This document shows positions 59,201-64,000 of a stretch of DNA of 64,000 nt, piece after piece. Numbering within the stretch: position 1 is the first letter of the stretch; every line of letters starts with the position of its first letter. The DNA is taken from positions 6,640,501-6,704,500 of the forward strand of contig OY855906.1 of NCBI GenBank assembly GCA_963693305.1, given 5' to 3'. The notes below the pieces were generated by a model. The model had not been told where the DNA came from and did not search any database. It worked only from the letters and a program-made list of their open reading frames with translations. Made by a program: the position numbers and the translations under genes. This DNA comes from Meandrina meandrites (Eukaryota; Cnidaria; Anthozoa; Scleractinia; Meandrinidae).

Positions 59201-60993
59201 TATGACCTGTTATCTATTGTTTTAAGAACCAATGAAGTAACTTGTTCCGAGAGGTAGTGGGCGACCCCTAAATCTGCGTAATTAATTATGGAAATTATCT
59301 GTGCAGGACTCTTTGAGTATTCCCACATGCAGTACGAAGTGGACCGAGCTGATGATGCGGCTGGTGAACCATCAATAGCGGAGATGACAGAAAAAGCCAT
59401 TCAAATACTACAAAAAAACCCTAAAGGGTTCTTCTTGCTAGTTGAAGGTATTCAAAAATGAACTGTGTGTGTGAATTTAAGTGCTAGGAAGAGGGTTAGT
59501 CTTTTAAATCCATCCGTCCATCCATCCGTCCTCCCATCATCTATTCATCCGGCCATCTCTCCCTCCATTCAATCATTCACTCTAATAAGTCTGCTAACTC
59601 TGTTAACTTTATACCCAATATTTAATTTCAGGAGGACGTATTGATCACGCACACCATCAAAACCAGGCGTTTAGAGCTCTTCACGATACACTAGCTATGG
59701 ACAAAGCGGTCTCCAAGGCACTGCATTTGATAAATTTAGGTAACAAAAACGTTAAATAAATATGGTATATCTTTCACTCTTAGCTTATCTTCTAATACTC
59801 CATGATCACTCGTGAAGCTCTATATTAAGTCTTCAGCTATTACTAATTTTCCAGTTTACACGAACTATCGTCCGGTACTTCGCAAAAGCTGTTTGTTTAG
59901 TGACAAGACGTAAGGCTGGCTACCTTGATTTTTGATGTTTGCACATGTCAAAAGATAGAGAAGGACACGTTTTTTTTTTTTTTAATACGAACTGACTTTT
60001 AAGCACACTAACTTTGCGACTGATGAAGGGGTTATTCCCCAAACGTATCACAAAAACTATATAAGATCTGAGCACTTTTCAAGAAACTTTTTTTTATAAT
60101 ACTGACTTTTAAGTACCCAGCCCTATTAAAACCTTGTCACAAGCGACATGAAGTCCTGTTACAGACGTATTACAAGACGGCCAAACACGTGTTTTGCCAA
60201 AAAACAAAACTTGCTTAATTAACATAATCTTCTTTATTGCAGACGAAACTCTAATAACAGTAACTGCTGACCACTCGCACGTCTTTACCATTGGCGCGTA
60301 TCCCCAGCGCGGAAACCCAATATTTTCAATTGTACGTGAAGTGGGCGGCAAGTTAGCAGTTGGTTCAGACAACAAGACATACACCTCGCTTGGTTACGCT
60401 AACGGTAGGTCGGGATTACAAGGGCCTCGTCCAGACTTGAGGGGGGTGGACACAACAAACAAAGACTATCGTCAACAGGCCACGGTTCTGCGGAGGTCTG
60501 AGACTCACGGCACAGAGGATGTTGGTAAATAGCAAATTGCTCGTTTGTTGTTTTTTTATATATATAATATTTTCCTATTTTTCTTTGAGTTGGGTCTTGC
60601 TTTTTTTTCTTTTCTTTTCTTTTCTGATTTCTAGCCGAGATTTTTAAGCAAGAGAATCAGTCTTTGAAGACAAGTTCTTGCTGGAGAATCCCCTCTTGAG
60701 TTCCTGCCTCAGCTAAAACAGAACTTGTTATCTTTTCAGGAGTATACGCGGCCGGGCCTGGAGCCTACTTGTTTCATGGCGTATTTGAACAGCAGTATGT
60801 TTTCCACGTGATGGATCACGCGTTGTGTTTAAGTAGAAGCAAACAGAGATCGTGCAAGAAGCACGGGAAACGGAGAGGAAGGCCAAGGAACAGAGCTTAC
60901 GGCCCTTGGCGCTGGCTCAGAATCCCACGGACGCGCAACTGGCGAAATCGACGTGTTGGGCTCAGTGGAAATCTGGGCGCCTATTTTCATTAG
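53287..60993 (+). CDS. Alkaline phosphatase AP2, secreted or surface form
   Basis: Paralogue of AP1 with the same exon plan and all introns in phase 1: 53287-53329, 56031-56360, 56953-57204, 58155-58391, 59307-59447, 59632-59739, 60243-60524, 60740-60993; 548 residues. A short hydrophobic signal ([15 protein letters not shown]) replaces the AP1 membrane anchor. Metal ligands are kept: D59 in VGDGMG, H171/T173 in [22 protein letters not shown] and SETHG. The nucleophile S109 sits in DSAPSAAA, whereas AP1 and most animal enzymes have DSAGTATA. The final exon reads on past the AP1 stop position for about 37 extra residues rich in Arg ([14 protein letters not shown] and onward), and all three frames are open there. 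No GPI-type tail was seen. Activity is likely but altered kinetics are possible. Confidence 0.92.
53358..53732. mobile_element. MITE related to the AAAGGGGCAGT family, AP2 intron 1
   Basis: The left end TTAAGGGGCTTTGTCACGG and the right end CGTAGCTCCTTTAA are imperfect inverted copies. Diverged from copies 1-3. Confidence 0.5.
55055..55091 (+). pseudogene. Relic signal-peptide first exon (dead) upstream of AP2 catalytic exons
   Basis: It aligns without gaps to the 37-nt first exon at 63458-63494 and would read [13 protein letters not shown] against MLYLTLVLYVIQG. The start codon position is ATA instead of ATG, and the donor position is GA instead of GT. The upstream 200 bases also resemble those of the 63458 exon. 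I read this as an alternative first exon inactivated after duplication. Confidence 0.7.
57301..57505. repeat. SINE-like interspersed repeat, AP2 intron
   Basis: 'agagcattgcacttgaaatc' followed by 'gccagttaaaatctcgtg' looks like a decayed tRNA head with a B-box remnant. The downstream 'tgcttgtaaatacccaactg' and 'accagttggtattctt' resemble a short tRNA-derived element body. Boundaries are approximate. Confidence 0.5.
57786..57897 (-). repeat. tRNA-like SINE, left arm of an inverted pair
   Basis: On the minus strand it carries a B-box GGTTCGATTCC. It is the inverted counterpart of 58008-58132, including the unique tail 'gatgatctttttcaacaatg'. Most cloverleaf pairing is lost, so this is not a working tRNA gene. 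Confidence 0.7.
58008..58132 (+). repeat. tRNA-like SINE, right arm of an inverted pair
   Basis: A-box-like TAGTTCAGTTGGTTAGTG and B-box GGTTCGATTCC lie at tRNA spacing, followed by a non-tRNA tail ending 'gaaaaagatcatctt'. With the copy at 57786 it forms a fold-back of about 350 bp immediately before AP2 exon 4 (58155). Confidence 0.7.
58567..58633. mobile_element. Snap-back element E
   Basis: TAGCCTGCGTAGCTGG pairs with CCAGCTACGCA (end truncated) around a CG-rich loop, GCGCGCGCG. GAAGTA flanks both sides. The right terminal GGCTA is missing, so it is the least complete member. Confidence 0.5.
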
Positions 60994-62311
60994 TTTTGAT
61001 TTGTACATCTCTTCTAGACAAAAAAACTAAGTTGTTGCGATTAACAATGAAAATGTAACAAGGGCTTCCTTACCGTCTGGCCACGATTTTTTAATTTGTA
61101 TTTCTCGTAGGCATTGTAATTTCTAATAAATAAATCTTATTAATTTTGTTACAATAGAGTGTTCCTTTCGAGGGGCATACGGGCTGATAAATGCCCCCAG
61201 AAATTTTGCGTTCCAACTGAGAGGAAGTTGCTCAGAGGACAAAGGGGTTTACATACTAGGTTTTACAACCCAAATTTTAAGGGCAGAGAGAACAAATGTC
61301 AGTAACAATTGCAAGGAGAGTTGTTACTAAGCCGTGCACCCCATCTACCCCAAATTGTTCACGATATTTTCTTGACTAAAACCTTCAGGTTTGGTCATAA
61401 TCCTGGCACTGCAGAGTCAGCTAATCGCAAGTTTTTGACCACTTTCAAAGAAATTTCATTTGACTGTTGCTTCTGTAATTGCACGACTAGCTGTGTAATG
61501 CATTAACTTTATTAAAGATGGACTCTTTTCGTTCTTTTCGAGCCTGAGGTGGCAAGTCGTAAATTAAGCTAAAGTTTAGTGAAGCAAAACGTTTGAGCAT
61601 CATTGTTAATTAGTTATCATAACTATGCAGTACCATTCACATCCCTGATACATGTTGACATGATGGCTTTACATCTGACGTCAGCAAAATCTAAATATAA
61701 AGCGTTGACAATACAAAGCTGCTTTAATAGGGTTATTTTTGCACGTTAAAACCGTAAATCTTTATGTCAAATTTTATGCCAAGTGTTGTTGTTGTTGTGC
61801 TCGAGATAGAGAGTTTTGTGTGGACATCATTCTAATCTTTTTAAATATTTGATAGTTTGAAAGTGGAAACTAAAAATTCCTCCCCGGCGAGCTCGTGTTC
61901 CGAGAGGCTTCTAGCGATAGAAGCCAATCAGATTGCGAAGTTGCCAACAGGCAGATGATAGCTGAATATGGAAGTAATCAAGCATTAACTGTTGTTTTCA
62001 TGACAGCTTACTTGCAGTGAAAGTTGTCCATGTAAGACTTTTCAAAAAAGACTGTGATATTTATTGATTTATTACATGAAGTTAAATCTCTTTTGTTGTT
62101 TTTGTTTTTGTACTGATGCGAAATATTTATCTGAAAGTAACGATTTTATACATTGTGGCAAATATTATCAAGGCTACAAACTGCAAGCACAGATCAGATA
62201 TTAAAGCTATCAGTACTAATATCTTAGCTACCACAACCAATGCTACCACATCTTTGTATGAAGTACAGTACATCTATTCGCAATTCCGTAAATTTACCTT
62301 TAGCCGGCAAA
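60994..62311. other. Intergenic: AP2 3' end and upstream region of the third AP unit
   Basis: Overlapping AATAAA hexamers at 61125-61134 are the probable AP2 polyadenylation signal. The block near 61676-61733 ('gacgtcagcaaaatctaaat') repeats 52024-52080. The segment 62180-62311 resembles the stretch before AP2 exon 1. No exon is recognised before 62312. Confidence 0.55.
61125..61134 (+). terminator. Polyadenylation signal of AP2
   Basis: AATAAATAAA, two overlapping hexamers, about 135 bases after the AP2 stop. Confidence 0.65.
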
Positions 62312-62348
62312 ATGATACCCTTGGCATCGGTGCTTTATCTCGTAGCAG
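62312..62348 (+). CDS. Signal-peptide first exon of a third alkaline phosphatase unit (distal)
   Basis: Reads MIPLASVLYLVAG and ends in phase 1 at a GTAATA donor. It matches the AP2 first exon ([15 protein letters not shown]) in sequence, phase and flanking DNA. The catalytic exons it would join are not in the window. The donor is weaker than the GTGAGC used by AP2. Confidence 0.65.
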
Positions 62349-63457
62349 GTAATAAACCACTACAAAAGTTAAGTATTTTTGACGTTTCTTTTCACTTGTA
62401 TTGTCCGGCTTTCGAAGTCGTTACTCGTCTAAGTTCTTACCGCTTAACTAATATAATGTTTAATCAATTGATCGCTTTTTTGTGTCTCCCGAGTGCGCTA
62501 ATGAAAGCTTTGGCATAAAATTGGAAGTACAACTGCCCCCCAGCATTTTTTTTTTCGAAATAAACTGGTACAAAAGGAACTGTGATGTCAATCAGAAAGC
62601 CAGATGGTATTGCAAAGAATAAATCATGCGATAAGCAATTCTCGTATCCATTCATCTTTGTATAATTATGTTGTATTTGGATCATTTGCATCTCTTTCAT
62701 TTTATTTATATACACATTGCCAATATCAGCACAATTTTACAAAATACAATATTTAACGAGAAATTTCAAGAGCCACATGACGTCCTTCATTTCTTAAATT
62801 AAAACCACATTCCTGTTCATATTTTGGCATTACAGCAATGTTTATTGCGGTAAAATATGTTTTGTGCTTGCTTTATACCTACATTTGTATCATAAGCAGC
62901 TGCAATAGTCTTTAGTATGAAAACTGTGATCTATTTGTTCTTACGTTGGATTGAAGAACAGGCCTCATGACTTGTTTCGATATTTCCTAGACACTTTATT
63001 AAACAAATATTAAAAGCATGCTAAGTATTATGTTAGTCATGACGAATCAGCAAGACCTACTTAAACGTTCTTACTTCTTAACAATATAATTCTAACAAAC
63101 GATAACCACAACACGAGAAGATTTCCTCGTTACTTAATCTTTCCTCGATTAAAAAAACATACCTTTTTGTAAACCTTGTGTGAGCTTCAAATTAATTTTT
63201 CGTTAACATAAAACGCCAGGGTTAAAAAATCGTCGTTTATTATATCTAAATTTCTTTTAGATTTTACCCATCTTGATACTGGTGTGGTGTGCTTAAAGTA
63301 CGGACAGATATCGATAATAAATTACTTAAACACGACCTCGTGTAGACTATATATAATGAATGTATAGATCAGAAGCCCCAGTGTAGCCATATTCACTGCC
63401 GGCTGTTACAACTCCCTAGGCGTTTGAGCTAGAGTTAGGTACTTCTACCTCGACACA
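62349..63457. other. Spacer between two candidate first exons
   Basis: Carries the copies of AP2 intron-1 blocks: 62718-62785 (with 'acaatatttaac.agaa.ttt') and 63262-63340 (with 'catcttgatact' and 'acggaca.atat'). No coding exon was seen; the minus-strand frame 62464-62715 is the counterpart of 54113-54337 and only reflects the duplication. Confidence 0.55.
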
Positions 63458-63494
63458 ATGTTATACTTAACTTTGGTTCTTTACGTCATACAAG
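63458..63494 (+). CDS. Signal-peptide first exon of a third alkaline phosphatase unit (proximal)
   Basis: Reads MLYLTLVLYVIQG, ends in phase 1 at a good GTGAGC donor, and is 37 nt like the exon at 62312. It is the intact counterpart of the relic at 55055. It probably splices to a phase-1 catalytic exon beyond 64000. The assignment to an alkaline phosphatase rests on duplication context, not on the signal peptide itself. Confidence 0.65.
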
Positions 63495-64000
63495 GTGAGC
63501 CATTACAAATAGTTGCAACCTTTTGATGCTGCAATTCTGCTCTGTCTTATGTAAAAAGGGTGGTATACGATCATGCGATCTGGAAGCTCACTTTAATCGT
63601 CCGATACTCAGCTCAGTGATAACGGAAGAAAAAACTCTGCCATTAAGTTATTCATGCAAAGACGCATTGGTTGAAACTTTACAATTTTCCATTGACATAT
63701 TGTGCAAACTTTTCAAAGTTCACGTTAACAGTAGAATTAGTTGAAAAGGAAATCCAGATGACCTAAGAACATTCATATGCTACATTGGTAACTTGTTAAT
63801 AGACGATCCCTTTCATGTTATTTTCAGCGAATCAGATCAGGTCATTACTGGAAGAGAAAACTGAACTTCGTTAAAAAAATTAACATAATTATATTAATCT
63901 AATTTGTGCCTCTTACTCTACATAGCCACATGGCCAAGGCGTAGGCAAAACCCGTACTACGAATTGTCGCAATAAGATTTTCCAAATAATTTTGTTACAG
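63495..64000. other. Start of intron 1 of the third alkaline phosphatase unit
   Basis: No exon is recognised before the window ends. The open frame 63523-63744 lacks a suitable acceptor and family resemblance. Confidence 0.4.

Noticed and set aside
62464..62715. Minus-strand open frame similar to the one at 54113-54337
   Set aside because: The similarity comes from duplicated non-coding DNA. The two frames differ by indel-like changes and carry no domain.

Overview
This is nuclear DNA from an animal. Genes are broken into many short exons with GT-AG introns, AT-rich introns are packed with small inverted-repeat transposons and tRNA-derived SINE-like sequences, and there is no sign of operons. 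The gene set (an IBTK homologue, a multi-pass animal chitin synthase with SAM domains, tandem alkaline phosphatases) and the style of the repeats suggest an anthozoan cnidarian, most likely a stony coral. That placement is inference; no species marker is present.

Layout. (1) 641-21620, plus strand: a complete IBTK-type gene (ankyrin, RCC1, two BTB domains, conserved C-terminal box) in 35 coding exons. All exon phases close into a 1431-residue protein. An extra in-frame 171-nt exon coding for an SH3-like domain lies between the ankyrin and RCC1 exons. (2) 24742-33695, plus: alkaline phosphatase 1 (AP1), eight coding exons, 539 residues, with an N-terminal membrane anchor. (3) 34670-50658, minus: chitin synthase in 16 coding exons, 1741 residues, with two SAM domains and a 372-residue polar linker encoded in one exon. 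(4) 53287-60993, plus: alkaline phosphatase 2 (AP2), eight coding exons, 548 residues, with a secretory signal and an unusual active-site loop. (5) 62312-64000, plus: the 5' part of a third alkaline phosphatase unit. It has two candidate signal-peptide first exons, and its body must lie beyond the window.

AP1 and chitin synthase converge, with 3' ends about 1 kb apart at their stop codons. Chitin synthase and AP2 are divergent across about 2.6 kb. The upstream region of AP2 and that of the third unit are copies of each other. Alignment of the two shows a dead first exon at 55055-55091, in which ATG has become ATA and the GT donor has become GA. Chitin synthase makes matrix polysaccharide and alkaline phosphatases release phosphate at membranes; both activities have been linked to coral skeleton formation, so the cluster may be a biomineralisation neighbourhood (inference).

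The most unusual non-coding signal is a family of five short snap-back elements. They share only TAGCCTG/CAGGCTA-type ends, each has its own inner arms, and two have clean 9-bp target duplications. At least five copies of a second terminal-inverted-repeat family (AAAGGGGCAGT ends) and three TA-flanked elements are also present.
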